The notes below the pieces were generated by a model. That model did no database searches. It was given only the letters and a program-made list of their open reading frames with translations, and was not told the origin of the DNA. DNA of 64,000 nt from Coturnix japonica. Its lineage: Eukaryota; Chordata; Aves; Galliformes; Phasianidae. Both the position numbers and the translations under genes were made by a program. Every line of letters begins with the position of its first letter. The stretch's first letter is position 1. The DNA lies in the NCBI RefSeq assembly GCF_001577835.2, contig NC_029516.1, positions 59,934,312-59,998,311 of the forward strand, given 5' to 3'. This document shows, piece by piece, positions 33,341 to 46,189 of the stretch.

Positions 33341-36300
33341 CTGATGGTGGGGCTGGATGAGCCCGGGGTAGGGACGTGCATCGTGGGACGGGACGGACCC
33401 GCAGCCTTTGTTGGCGCTTCCCGTATCAGGAGTGTGGGCGAGGGGCTGGAGCACCTCCCCTATGGGGACAGGATGAGGGAGTTGGGTTTGTTCAGCCTAG
33501 AGAAGAGAAGGTTGCGGGGTGACCTCATTGCAGCCTTTCAATACCTGAAGGGAACTTACTCCCAGGAGGGGAGTAAACTCTTCGAAAGGGCTGACAATAG
33601 CAGGACACGGGGAAATGGTTTTAAGTTAAAAGAGGGAAGGTTTAGGTTGGATGTTAGGGGGAAGTTCTTCACTAGGAGAGTGGTTAGGCCCTGGAACAGG
33701 CTGCCCAGGGAGGTTGTGGATGCCCCGTCCTTGGAGGTGTTCAAGACCAGGTTGGACGGGGCCCTGGGCAACCTGATCTAGTAAAGGTGTATGTTTGGTG
33801 GCCCTGCCAGGCAGGGGGGTTGGAACTACATGATCCTTGAGGTCCCTTCCAACCCGGGTCATTCTGTGATTCTGTGAGGGGAGGGTCCAGGTGGTGCGGT
33901 GGGGGTCACTGAGGAGGGTCCGGCTCAGTGTGTGCTGGCCGGGGGCAGCTCACCTGATCCTGCCAGCATTGCCCTGCTGTGGGGAGTGCTATGGGTGTGC
34001 TCCTGAACTGGGATAGTGGTGCTGATGGGGCTCATCCGGTAAAGCTGAAAGTGAGTGAGGTGCAAGCATAGGAAAGAGCTGAACAGGGCCCATCCAGCAT
34101 CTTCAGGTGGGCATTGGTCACCAGTTCTGCTGCTGGCGTCTGATTTGGGGTGTGAGGTGGTGGTGGTGTTGGCAGGTGGCAGTGGCAGGAAGAGAATGAA
34201 TGAAAACTGAGTAGTATGCGAAAGTGAGACTAGGCAGACGTCTGCTATCCCATATGCCTCCCTGTGGATGTTAATGGTTTTGAGTCAATACGTGTCAGTG
34301 CCTTCAGTGTTTCTTTTAACTTTGTTACTGAATTGAGTGTTTGCGGGTGACGTAGAAGAAGTTTTAAGGTGAGGACCAGGCGCTCAGTCTGAAGCCAGGG
34401 AAGACCAGCTTGGAAATCACAGTAGTTTTGCTTTCTCTGACTAGGAATAGGTGGAATTAAAGATGATGAAAGAGGAAATGGAAAGAAATCAGAGGGTTTG
34501 GACGCACTGGAACTGCAAAGTAAAGGAGGATGTTAGGTCTTTTATTTAAATCAACATGTCATGCATGATACATTCACAGTATAGGTATCATAAAAAGAAA
34601 TCAGTGTTAAGTGTTGTAATGTTGCTTGATGGAGGACAAGTGTGAAAGGTGTAGGGGAAGAAAGTTTAACTTAATAGCAGAGCACTGAAAACACTGGAGA
34701 GCCAACTGAGGCAAAGGATAAAAGCGGGCAGTAAAGCAGGTTAGTAAGACACGAGGTTAATGACTTCCTGAGAAATTCAGGCGCTGTGCTCTCTTACTGG
34801 AATGGGTGTTAAATCTTGGGGCTAGTTCTTACATATATGTGTTAAAGCCTTATTCTTACATATATGTGTTAAAGCCTTATGGGCTTGGCTTTTGCCCATT
34901 CCCCACTTGTCCCATCCAAAGTATTCATTGGGGAAAATAGAAAAAGATACGTTCACTGTTTGTACTTGTCTTAGTTTCTTTTTGGGACACTGAACTAACT
35001 CCTCCTGCTGTCTCTGTTGGCTTTAACTCAGAGCTGAGAGCAGTAGATAGAAATACTGAAATTCAAAAGCCTCACACTGTACAATGTTTTAATACTCTGA
35101 AGATGTTTCTTCAGATATTTTGATACTCACTTCTGTTTGGAAAAACACAGAATTATAACACCCACAAAAAAAGTGTATTAATCTTTTTTTCTTCTGGACT
35201 GCAGCACGTTCTCATTTTGTATACAAGAGAGAGAGGATGTGTAGTTTCCTCCATTAACTTTCATAACCAGTCTGTCTTAAGACTTAGTCTTTACTAAGCA
35301 AATTTAGTTGCTTTGCTGCGCTGCTCACACAGTTCCTGGGGTTTCTGTAGGAACATTGAGTGTGTGTTGATCCCTCCCCTCTGCAAGTCATAGGTACTAA
35401 GAAATAACTATCATGTGGCAAGGATGATGGATCTGCATTTCTAAACGTTGAAAAAGTTGTATTTGAGTGATCTATAGGAAGGCTTTTATGGCATGGGAGA
35501 AAGCTCTTAACAGCACTTTATGCCCCTTATAAAACTTCCCAGCTTGTACAGGATGACAGACATTCTTGACTTGGTGTTCCTTGGGAGAAAAAAGAGAGTT
35601 CTGATATGATTGGATTGGCAACATTGACTTGAAATGAGCCCAGAACTGCTACCCTCTGTTGCCAGTATCTCATCTGCTTTCAGCAGTAACTTTGGGATGA
35701 TGAGAATGGTGGACTTTAGTTTTTCCCCTGTGCTAACTGGAGAGTATTGTTGATTTCTAAAGGGAAACCAAACCTGCTGTGACAGTAAGTGGTTACAAAT
35801 GTTTTTCAAGTGAATGCAGAAGTGTTAGAGCTGTAATTGCAGCAGCTGTTGGGAATCAGCCTCTGTTTCTTGCTTGTACCCCACTTTGTGCTGTGTCTGA
35901 AGAAGGAATGAGGACTCACTTCCCGTGGCAGCGTATTTATCTTATTGGCAGCTGGTAATTCCTTTGGAATCCTGCCTTGGAGTGTTTTCTTTCCAGAATA
36001 CAGATTGTTTCTGCTCTCTTAAAGAGCACTGGAAGAAAGGGCAGATTGCAATTCCTACATTGGTTTCAGTCAGTTGATTTGGTGGAGATGCAGTTTTCAG
36101 TTCATCTGTAGTTCACTGTAAGAAAAGTAATGTAAATGTCTGCAGAGTGTTAATTGTCAGGTAGTGGTTTTTAATACAGAGTGGTTAAAGTGCTCATAGT
36201 AAAGCTTTAATGTGGCAGACTTAATACCATGATTTAACACCATGTGGCCAGCAACCTTGCTGAAAGGAGAATGATGCTGTAACAAATCTCTTTACACTGA

Positions 36301-39300
36301 GCTGTTTGGGATTTTTTTTTGTTGTAAGTTAAGCATCTGAAATCAACACTGTTACACGCCTTTGTTCCTCAGCTCTTCAAGCAGCGACTAAGTTAAATGA
36401 TCAAGTAGATCTGTGTTGCAGTCAGAAGAGCAAATAAAATACACTTAGATATTTCTTCTGGAGTTTATCTGGCTAGCGGTATCAGCAAAGGGCTTTTTGT
36501 TTGTTAGGTGTAAAGGTGGTAACAGAGGATGGTGATAAATAGTCAAAGGTTATGAGTAAAGAAAACTCACCAATGTCGATGCCTGGACCAGACAGCTGAG
36601 GCAGTCTCCACTGGGGAGCGATCTCCAACAGATGCTGCCTCAGTGGTGGTCAGCCCTTAAATGAGGTCTCAGAGGGGGTGGAGTCGAGCTCCACCCCTTC
36701 CAGGAGCACAGCTAAATTACTCTCACCTGTGCTCCCACAGCTGACCCAACACTTGCCTCAGCTGATTAATCAGAGGTTCAGGCTGTGATTTCCCATACAT
36801 TAGGCCACACAGAAATACCAACATCTTCAAAGTATACTGGATTGCCAGCCCACCTGTATTAATACTGCTGCTTTTGTTAGCTGTGTGTATATGTCCTTTA
36901 GATTTCTAAGTTCTCCAATCATAAGATGGTGAGTGCGTGGATAAATGCCAAGGCTTTTGCAGCTGATTGCTGCTGTTCCTGTTATTTCTCATATTCAGTC
37001 TGTGTGAGAGTCAAAGGAAGTTTAATTTTAAAAGTGTGATGTGCTTCAAAATACCTTGGAGACCATCGTCAAGCGGTAGTTTTAATTGTAGCCTGACATT
37101 TCCAGGCAAACAAATCTTCCATCCTGCTATTGCCTATCCAATATTTCTTGAACTACTTTTACTGACAGGCAGAGCTCAGATATATATATATATTTATATC
37201 ATCTATGGGTTCTGTGTAAACTGACAGCTGGCAGGAGAGGCAAGCTAATGTTTAACAGCCATCAGCATGTGTTACATGGAAGGAGCCTGCAGCATTAATC
37301 TGCGTTGTATTTAATCTGGAAGTTGGGAAAATGGGATTGCCATGCATATAATGTAGAATGTGAGGTCTCAGGAGGATGAGGTACCTATGCGTATGCAAAT
37401 AAGCATTATGGGATAAGAGTTGCAAATAGTAAACAAGGTTTTATTACCTGTTCCCAAAATCATCTTTGCTAGCAGAAAATCTAAAGGGATGTTTGCCGTA
37501 TGTGTATATCCATCCATTCTTTTGTTGCGTTCAATTTCAGTATGTTATTAAATTGATCCTTTTTATGATTAGCACCTCCCAAACATCTCTTTTTCTGGTA
37601 TTGAAGTAACTGGTTTATACAGGACTAGTTTTATTTGTGTGTTTAGGGATATTTTTAAGTACTCGTGAAATATTCATAGACAAGCTCACAGACTTTAAAT
37701 TTTCTCTGTTGCATGTTCCTGGTTTGTATCACATTCTAAGCATGAGTTTTTCCTTTTACCGTGCTATGTAATATACGTAATTTTATTTCTCCTTGCAGAG
37801 ATTGGAATGGGTTTAACAGGCTTTGGAGTGTTTTTCCTGTTCTTTGGAATGATACTCTTCTTTGACAAAGCTCTTCTTGCTATTGGAAATGTAAGTGCCT
37901 ACTTTCCGGTTTTAAATTCAGCTCTGCTTAAAATTAAGTATATAATATATTAAAAATAAACTTAAAAAACAATGTATTTTGAAATAGAAACCGAGTCATA
38001 AAAGGTACTGTGGTAACTTAGCATAAAGGAGGAGTTATGTGCAATGATCTGAGTGAATCATTTTCCCTGATTTACATTAGAGCAGCTCACATCAATCTTA
38101 ATGTTGAACCTCCAGGTCAGGCATGTGGTACATTGCTCTGACAAGCAGCAGCTTGTCCTACAGTTATGCTGATGCAAATAAGATTTCTAGATTAGCTGTT
38201 ATTACTAACACTTTCTTTTTATGATCTTGCAAGGTAACTGTGAAAGCTAGGTGTCTATTTGGATATGAATGCCAATGATGTGTTCTGTGCATTCTGTTAA
38301 ATGCAGTTTTGCTGTGCTTTACTAGGATGGAGAGAAGCGTGAATTGCAGTTAGTGGCTTAGGAGAGCAGATCACTGCAACAGAAAGCTGAAATAGCTTCA
38401 GTTTTTACCAAATTGAAGTTTTTGCTTAAGCAGCATAGAAATAAATTCTAGGGCAGGTACATAAAATTCCCAATACAGAGTAAAGTAACACTGTGTTTTC
38501 TAAATCTGATATTGCTGTATCCCAGCTGTTCTCAGTTTTGCCAGCCAGCCAGAGAGCACAGCTTGATAGATTTGTGTCCTCCTTTGGTAACCTTAAGTCT
38601 GTGGTCAAAATGGACCGGTTTCATTCTGTGGCAGCAGCATCAAATACTGAGGTTTGCTGGATGGAAATTCTGTGAATGCTCTTTGAATTTGGGTGCACAT
38701 TGAAAGAGTAGAGAATAAAACAGTGCTTATATTGTCTTCTTTCTAAGATAAGATGGAAACGCAAGATCTGGTTTAGGGAGAATAATGAGGATGTAGGTAG
38801 GAAGAGACAGCGAAAGGCTACGTGGTAGGCAAAGATAACACAAGAAAAGTTACTGTGTCATTTAGGGGAGAGCTTAATTATAAAGTGACGGGGTAAAAGG
38901 TGGTAAGGAAGTAGCTTCATGATTGTCTTGCTGTTTTGTTTTTATCTTTATATAACATGAACTTGAATTTCACCTGTTAGTTATGAGTAAAATCTGAGCT
39001 ATAATCTTTTTCCAGAAAAGGTGTTGCCCAGATGTGTGCTTAGAGAATGAAGTAATACTCTGCTGCTGAAGGATATTCCAAACAATTTTAGCTAGGCTGG
39101 ACCACTGAAGATGACGTTCAGCCTACACTGGAACCAGTGATTTCTAGTAGCCTGTCACACAGGCAAAATTAAGGAAGGCAGCTGATAATGCCCTTCAGCT
39201 TTTTTCTTGTTTTGCCTTTGCAATGATTGGCACAAGCTATTGAGGATGGGGTGCTTCTGTACCATGTCTGTTCCCTGTTTTAGGAATCTTAGCTGTTAGT

Positions 39301-40810
39301 GGTACTAAACTACCACTAACACTAAACTACCACTGAGTACTAACCACAGGTAACCATTGTATTTATGTTACAGGAAAGACAGCTGTTGTCACCAGGTCTT
39401 CTGACATGATTATGCTTGTTAGAGACCATGAAGGTAGACTCTTAAAGTCACTAATAAGTTCTCATTATTAATTTTGATATAAAAATAAGTTGTGCAAAAA
39501 TGCGGTCTAATTCTAGACTAATTGTAGACTAATAATATGTACTTGCATTCTAAACTTAGGAATGTATTTAGCTGTGTTCTTTATTTGGTTGGTTTTTGTC
39601 TCTTCTAGGTTTTATTTGTGGCTGGCTTGGCTTTTGTTATTGGTTTAGAAAGAACATTTAGATTCTTCTTCCAAAAACACAAAATGAAAGCAACGGGCTT
39701 TTTCCTGGGTGGTGTGCTCATAGTTCTGATTGGTTGGCCTTTAATAGGAATGATTCTTGAAATATATGGGTTCTTCCTATTATTCAGGTAAGACTTGTTT
39801 CAAAATTGCTTTCTGTAAAGATGTATCAAGGAGCACATGTACTTGCTCAGTGTACTGTATTACAACTGGGAAAACAACATTCTTTGGATGTTCACTTTTC
39901 ATAGATTTTGTTTGAAGCTGTTGGGTTACATTTGCAAGAGGTGAAGAGGTTCCACGACTCTAATTTGCTAATGTTTGTGAGGCAGATATCAAGCTGTCTT
40001 TTGGCAACATGGCTTAAATCTAATCAAATAACTGTACAGCTTCCAAATATTTGGGAGATCAAATTATTACAAGTGCCACATTTTAATTATTTCTATGTAA
40101 AAGAAAACTTAAATGCCTGTATTTTCTTGGTTTTGCTGGTTGAGCTGTTGATCATTCTGATTTTTTGTTTGTTCTTTGAATTAATAAATAAGGCAAAACA
40201 TGTGCTTAGAAACATCTTAGCTTCACAATCTCACTATTTCTTTTCTACCTCAGTGAGGAGGTGGCTTCTGTGATGTTTTGTTACACTTGTGCCCTGTTTG
40301 CAATGTAGACCATGCTGGTTTCGGTTACTGATGTCTGAAATGACTTAAACGTTTGTATCTCCTCTATATAGATGTTAATAATGTTACAACAGATAGGTTG
40401 CATCTGTTACAACATGTCATTTAACTTACAATTAATTTAAGGGTGAAATAACCCGAAATGTTGCAATATATCATTTATTTCCTTGGTTGTAGTCCCATAC
40501 TTTAGAAAACAAAGTAGAAAATGTGTTAATAAGTAAGAAGGGAAGCTTTTGTCGGCTCCTTGGCTTCTATTTAGAAGACAAAATTCCATCTAATGCTTAT
40601 TGATTTAATCTAAGTCCCACCAAATTGTTATCCCGAAGTCAGCAGGACCACATCTTACCCAGAAATGTATCAACAATGGATAAATAATTCCATATGAATC
40701 TTTTCAACTGGTCTCTAAACAACTTTTTCTACTTCCTAATACTTGTTAAGATCTGTATCTCTTGCTACTGTGCTGGCTAGTTACTACTTCAAGCAAAGTT
40801 CTTTGTTTGA

Positions 40811-40849
<39 letters not shown>

Positions 40850-43718
40850 ACTAAAGCAGTTCCACCAGAATTTTTGTGTGTAGTTCTCTTGTACAGTTGG
40901 ACTTCCTGTATGAAATCATCTTTCACACTCTCTGTAGAAGAAATTGCAGAGATCCTGTTGTCCACAAAGCAAAGGTTGTAGGTACTGGTAGCCAAGAACG
41001 CTTAAATAGTTGGCATGATAGCAGAGATTTTTATGTAGTATACATTTATTTTACTGCAGTGAGAGAGACACAGCTGTGATTTTACTCTGGATTAAATGTC
41101 GAATGTCTTTCCCTTCTTAGTGTACTGCCAAAAAATTCCTATCAGAGGTTCAGTTCTTTGCCTTTACACATTCAAATTGCATTCCCTAGAGACAGCTATT
41201 ACACTGCAGTCTCTTTTATCATTGTCTAGACTGCTCTCAGAGCCTTGTTCAGATCAAAGGTATCCAAAGTTCTTGTTAAAGATGCTTTTGCATTCATGCT
41301 TACACCAATTATGCCTGCCTGTCAAAAGTGGTTTGTGTGCCTTGCATCACAATGTGTAGGTTCAATGTAATGATCTGGTCTTTAAAAAAAAAAAATAGAT
41401 ATCCCAGGGAGGAGGGGGGACTTACTGATACTGATAGGATCCAACAGATTGTTTTTACCAGCAAGAGGATGGTGAATAGTGAAATTCTGCTGGTCAGACA
41501 TGACAGAGGTGGATTTACATGCCAGCCCTTATTCTATGCTGGGAAATGTATAGCTCAACTAAAGAACTTAAAATGCCAGTACCAGCTGAACTGCTGTGGT
41601 TGACTTCAGATGGCTGAGATACTGCCACAGAAAATCCCTTTTCCTGCTGCAGAGGCAAAATGGCAGTGCAGGAGTAGACCATACCAGCTGTAAAAGGCGG
41701 CAACTCCTGACTCGTTATTAACATTTCTGACATCACATGTATTTGTCAATTACATGAGTGCACACACGTTGTGCTTAATTTTCTTTAGTCGAATAAACAT
41801 TGCCATATCTGGTTTCAAAGGGGATTACTTAGAATTACCTTTCAGGCAGTTTTTATATTGGATATAGGAAGATGAGTGATATTGCAAGAATGCATTTCCT
41901 ATAAGGTTAAAAAAAAGTCCCAATGTTTATAATAATTTTGAGAAAGTAGATGGGCACATCAGTCCTCTTGACTAAGTTGGATATCCATCCCTTAGTTGTT
42001 CTCTGAACAGCTGATCCGGAGGGTTGCTGACTAGGAGGAAAAATATTTACATCAATTTAAAATAATACTTCTTTCTGTTTGTGTTGTTCTTTGCTAAACG
42101 TGTATTCATGTATTTGGTAAAATAATTTTCAGTGAAGAAACTACAGGAGTTGAATTTCCAGTTCTTCAGAGCAATGTTAGAATAGTTTGTTTATAAAAAC
42201 TAATACAGTATTTTTATCTACTTAAAAGGGGGTTCTTTCCTGTGGTGATTGGCTTCATTAGAAGAGTTCCAGTCCTTGGTTCTCTCTTGAATTTACCTGG
42301 TATAAGCTCGGTAAGTGTTTGCTACTTAATGTAAATTTAAGGCTTTTGCTATTTTTCCTATTTCATTACTATTGCAGTAGCAGAAATGCATTGGGAGTGA
42401 ATCATATACAGCTTTCTAGAGCAATGAATTTGATTGTATTACTGTATAGTTTTTGCACCATACAAATAACCAGCGAGAGGCTTTTAAATGTAAAAGAAAC
42501 AGCGTCTTTTCAGAGACTGCCTCTGCTTAAGCCTTGTAAAGGGGAAAGAGCCCTGGATTGTGACTCAGAGTTGTGACTAAGAATACCAGGGTTCTGGTTC
42601 CTGCCTTGCTGCTGACCCTAGGTGACCACAGGCAGGCAAACCATGCCACTGTTCTTTGCCTCTTCTCCTGTCTGTTACATAAGAGGCATTTCTCTTTTTT
42701 GTGCAGTATCTGGATGTATCTAAAAAAAAAAGAGGGCCTGTAGTAACAAAGAGGTTTGCTCAGTGTTAATTTGCAGCTTACAGGGTGAATCCAGAAACTC
42801 TCATCATGCATAATCATTCATCAAGTATAATATTTATTCAGGCCTGCTGTAACAGATTGATTCTTGGCTTTGTACTTCTTCAAATGCAGTTTTCCACTTT
42901 CTTAACTAAGTATCCAGGGATTTGAAGACAGTAAATGGTGCCAGAAAGATGGTAATCTAGGTAGGGTATTTCGGTCAACTGCTTTTACTGTGATAATTTC
43001 TGTATGTTTTTTAACACAAATGTTTTTAACCCTAGTTTTGAAAGCTACAGTTCTAATAGCTACAGCTTAAAAATTATCAGGGGACATAACTAAGACATAT
43101 GTCAGTCTGTTTTTTAAAAATAAGTTTTCAAGATCATCTGTTCCAATCGTACAGTCTAGGCCAAGTTCTGGCTCATCGTTCATGATCAATTGAATGTTTT
43201 ACTTGTCAATTGATCTTGTCTGCTCACATTTAATTTGATCACAATGGGGTTAAATCCTGTTTTAAAAGGATAATTGTTAATGTTTTATTCAAAGCCTACG
43301 TAGGCTCAGAAGAGAATCCACAGTAATGGTCAGTTGAAATATCTTACTTGGTCTACTAATGCATGCGTGGCTGATACCGCATTGTTTTGTTTTAATCATT
43401 AAGCTAGCAGTGGTATCTGTATTCTTCTATTTCCTTTTTCATTCTCTTGCATCTTCATGTTGCACCGTTAACGTCTTATATAAGAAAACATGTCATGTAG
43501 AAACACAGTTGTGATACTAAAAATCTTACATTGCAAACTTAAATCATGAAACCTTGGTGAGTACTACTCTCATTTCCAGTCACATACCAACTGCGCAAAC
43601 AGCAAGTTGCATTTGAGACTTAATTAAATTGTACATAAACGTAATGCATCTTAAAACTTCTTGTTTCTTTTTTTTACAGCTTGTAGATAAAGTTGGAGAA
43701 AGCAACAACATGGTATAA
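33188..43718 (+). CDS. GOLT1B: GOLT1B (GOT1 homologue B), Golgi/ER vesicle-transport membrane protein, 5 exons
   Basis: A small four-helix membrane protein of the Got1/SFT2 family, required for ER-Golgi transport in yeast (Got1p). Coding exons: 33188-33212, 37799-37890, 39609-39787, 42229-42310, 43680-43718. All splice sites are GT/AG and the frames join to 138 residues, the same length as human. Hydrophobic helices fall at about 12-30, 33-52, 68-88 and 90-107, with a short Lys/Arg loop ([14 protein letters not shown]) between helices 2 and 3 and a soluble tail ending [10 protein letters not shown]. No cleaved signal peptide is expected. Compared with human from memory only a handful of conservative substitutions are visible. 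The ATG is the first in the exon, in a good Kozak context (cggcaccATGa). Confidence 0.97.
33422..33880 (+). mobile_element. Young CR1 LINE 3' end in GOLT1B intron 1
   Basis: About 460 bases with one open frame for the ORF2 C-terminus ([20 protein letters not shown], then [20 protein letters not shown], ending LGNLI), followed by a complete 3' UTR and ATTCTGTG octamers. It is the cleanest CR1 in the window, so probably the youngest. The 5' truncation is typical of the family. Confidence 0.95.
34826..34880. repeat. 27-base tandem duplication, two perfect copies
   Basis: The unit starts ttcttacatatatgtgttaa and repeats with a period of 27 bases, no mismatch. Confidence 0.9.
36563..36800 (-). 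repeat. Dispersed LTR-like repeat, copy C (fossil)
   Basis: The best kept of three copies. On the minus strand it runs TGTATGGGAAATCACAGCCT to a GGTGAGTTTTC end, with ATTTAAGGGCTGACC in the middle. Proposed as a solo LTR of unidentified avian retroviral family; it has no flanking retroviral genes. Confidence 0.6.
37799..37890 (+). CDS. GOLT1B: GOLT1B coding exon 2
   Basis: Encodes residues 9-39 ([20 protein letters not shown] then [11 protein letters not shown]), the first helix and the start of the second. Acceptor ccttgcag, donor gtaagt. Confidence 0.96.
39609..39787 (+). CDS. GOLT1B: GOLT1B coding exon 3
   Basis: Encodes residues 40-99: [20 protein letters not shown], the basic loop, then [20 protein letters not shown]. 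Acceptor cttctag, donor gtaaga. Confidence 0.96.
40816..40850. repeat. (GA)n microsatellite in GOLT1B intron 3
   Basis: An uninterrupted run of GA dinucleotides after 'gaatatata', about 16 units long. Confidence 0.9.
42229..42310 (+). CDS. GOLT1B: GOLT1B coding exon 4
   Basis: Encodes residues 99-126 ([20 protein letters not shown] then NLPGISS), helix 4 end and cytosolic loop. Donor gtaagt. Confidence 0.96.
43680..43718 (+). CDS. GOLT1B: GOLT1B coding exon 5 with stop
   Basis: Encodes [12 protein letters not shown] then TAA at 43716-43718. Acceptor tttacag. Confidence 0.95.
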   Translation, partial: LVDKVGESNNMV

Positions 43719-44305
43719 TGACAAGAGGGCAGAAGACTGATTGTAAACTTATTGTATTATTTATAAAATCCTTTTGAAGAATACTCAGCACAAAGATTAA
43801 GTTGTGTACAAAGGAAAGAAAGGCTTGTAACATTCTTTACATAACAGTTTAAATTAAAATTTATAGTCGACAAAATACATTAGAAGCTCGGCAAGTATGC
43901 TTCTAGGAAAAGTAACTGCAGAGTTCAGGAAGTAAACTGAAGAGGTGAAAGTCATGGAATAACTCGCATTACAACCGTTCAAGACTGTGGTTGTTGGTTT
44001 TGGAAAAGGTAATGAACCCTTCCGGATTTAAAGGTGCCTGTACTTTACCTCCTTATTGTGAAGGTGCAGTAGAGCAAACAGGCCTCCATTTTTAAGGTCA
44101 CTCCAACTTATCCGGCCTTCTTATTACCCTCAGAATGCAAAACGAACAAACAAAATAAATAAATAAAGCAAAATACAGGAAACTTCTTTTGTAAGAAGAG
44201 ACGCTCCTTTGCATGAAAGTTGAGATGACTATTCATCTCTTATTATGACTAAAAAGGAAACCCTGCGCACTTCTGTTGTATGCGTTTCTGTAAATATGTG
44301 GTTGA

Positions 44306-44311
44306 AATAAA
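44306..44311 (+). terminator. GOLT1B proximal poly(A) signal
   Basis: AATAAA about 590 bases after the stop codon, in 'gttgaaataaaacattaagg'. Confidence 0.5.
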
Positions 44312-44702
44312 ACATTAAGGTAATGTTTCAAAGCCAAATGTAAGTTGATTGTATTTGCCTTCCATTTTGGAATATGCAGAAAGTCAGTCTTCGGTAACAT
44401 CAGTCTTAAGTGTTGGTTCTGAACATGTAGAGTTCAACAGGGAACTCTAGAAACTGGCTTACACTCCTTCCAGTTTGTTCTTCTTGAGTCATGTCTGCAT
44501 CTGGGTGAGAATGCAGCCCCTTCTCACTAACGTGGAAACTTTGAAATGTATTTGGTTCAAAATAATGCACCTGGTTACGGTGCTGACATGAATCTTGTGA
44601 AATGTATCTTGTCCAAATGCGAACCTTTTGTTTTTAAATGGTTTGAAGCTAAGGTTTCTTTGTTTATTCTGGAACTACAAGTTGACGTTTATTTTTTACG
44701 GT

Positions 44703-44708
44703 AATAAA
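44703..44708 (+). terminator. GOLT1B second poly(A) signal
   Basis: AATAAA in 'ggtaataaaatgaag', followed by a GT-rich element ('ctgtgtatgtgagtctctgg'), a good cleavage context. Confidence 0.55.
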
Positions 44709-46183
44709 ATGAAGACTTAAAACTCTGTGTATGTGAGTCTCTGGGGAGCAAATGTAGTAAATGGGCTAATTAACGATCAAGTGCCAATCTCAGTGTTGCA
44801 TAACTTGTTCTTTGGGTTATCTTCAGATAACTCAAAAACTTCTGTCATAAAAACAACTTAGCTGTCGCCTGGAGTTTATGTCCCCCACTAACGCAAAGGT
44901 CACATTTCTGCTTCTCTTGGAATGTTAAACATTGTGTACTTTCAATAGATACAGTTATAGGTATCTAACAAAAAGTGATCTTTAAGAAAACTGTATTTGT
45001 GAAAGTCTTGGGGTTTTCTGTTTTAATGTTCTTCTTCCCTTCTAATGTAATCCTACAAACATCCTGAAATGCAACAGTAGTATTTCAATTAGCTATGTAG
45101 TCTTAAAGGACTGATTTTTTTATTATGCAGTTAAAATTGGTATTTTTTCAAAGCATCTTTTAAGAAGAATTCTCAGATACTGTTTTTGGAAGTTGCTGCA
45201 AAGCTTTTTGTATGAGGCATGAGTGTTTTTTCACTACAACTGCATTAATGGCTGCAACCTGTAACTCCCATATTTAATTAGCTTTCTTCTCAAGCAGGCA
45301 CGAAATGATTCAGTGGGGGGAAAAATGCCATGACAGAGTGAACAATATCTGAGAAAACCCATCACTGTTTTCTTGAATGTTTATATGAAAAAGTTGACTA
45401 TATTTGCTTGATAGTATGTGTTACATATGAACTAAATGTGACTTGTGGCTCCTACCTCAAGAGATGAACCAATTTTAACTGTTCCTGCGGATCTGTTGTG
45501 TGTTAAATGACTAGAAATAACACTACAGCTGTTCAGCAAACTCATCGTGTTTGCTGTGGTAGAGCAGTAGTCTGTACTGTGGGAATCAAGTGCTGTTTGA
45601 AGCAGTGTTCATCATTTACATTACAAGTCAGCTACCTGAAGATTTTTCTTGTCTTCTGAAAAGTAATCTGATGGGATGGGTGGATTACACCGCAAGACTG
45701 GAGCTCTTACTGAAAGCAAATAGTACATGGTAAGCCGAAGTACTTTCATCAACAAGAAATCAGACATCTTTCAGAGGTAACAAATGCATTACCCTATGTT
45801 ATCTTTTAGCTCTCTGAAACTGAGATGTAGGCAGTCCATCTTGCTCCTGTTTAATTCTTGGTTTTAAATAAAAAGTCAGTTTCTGTCAAATAGGAACTGC
45901 TGTGAAATGCATCTGAGGGAACGAAAAGGTGTGCTTAATCCCTCGAGATAATGTTGTCTTTTAGATGGTTTTGTCAGGATAAATGTGGGTGGCAGCAATG
46001 GTCTAAACTACTCAGCCTTAAAGGTTTCTGTTGTAAAAAACAAAAATCTAACAGAAACATGTTTAGAACGTTTCCTCTTTTAAATGTAATTTATAATTGC
46101 TGCTTTAAAAAAAAAAAAAAAAGTTGTAAGGGTGGATTTCATTCTGAGCAAATGGATACTGTAAATATACTTGTCATATCTTG

Positions 46184-46189
46184 AATAAA
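46184..46189 (+). terminator. GOLT1B distal poly(A) signal
   Basis: AATAAA with a downstream T/GT-rich element; the last candidate before clearly intergenic sequence. Confidence 0.5.

Larger units (their letters stand above)
33213..37798 (+). other. GOLT1B intron 1
   Basis: A 4.6 kb intron with no host exon seen inside. It holds the young CR1 at 33422-33880, a perfect 27-base tandem duplication at 34826-34880, an LTR-like repeat at 36563-36800 and an (AT)n run near 37179. Confidence 0.8.

Noticed and set aside
32941-33454. Several 80-146 residue frames over the RECQL/GOLT1B promoter
   Set aside because: CpG-island composition keeps stops rare on both strands; none shows a known domain, and the GOLT1B exon occupies the region.
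33344-33781. 145-residue plus-strand open frame
   Set aside because: The conserved part is CR1 ORF2 C-terminus; the N-terminal part is chance extension into intron sequence.
43125-43165. Possible CR1 tail ('aagatcatctgttccaatcg')
   Set aside because: Only about 40 bases resemble CR1; too short to call confidently.
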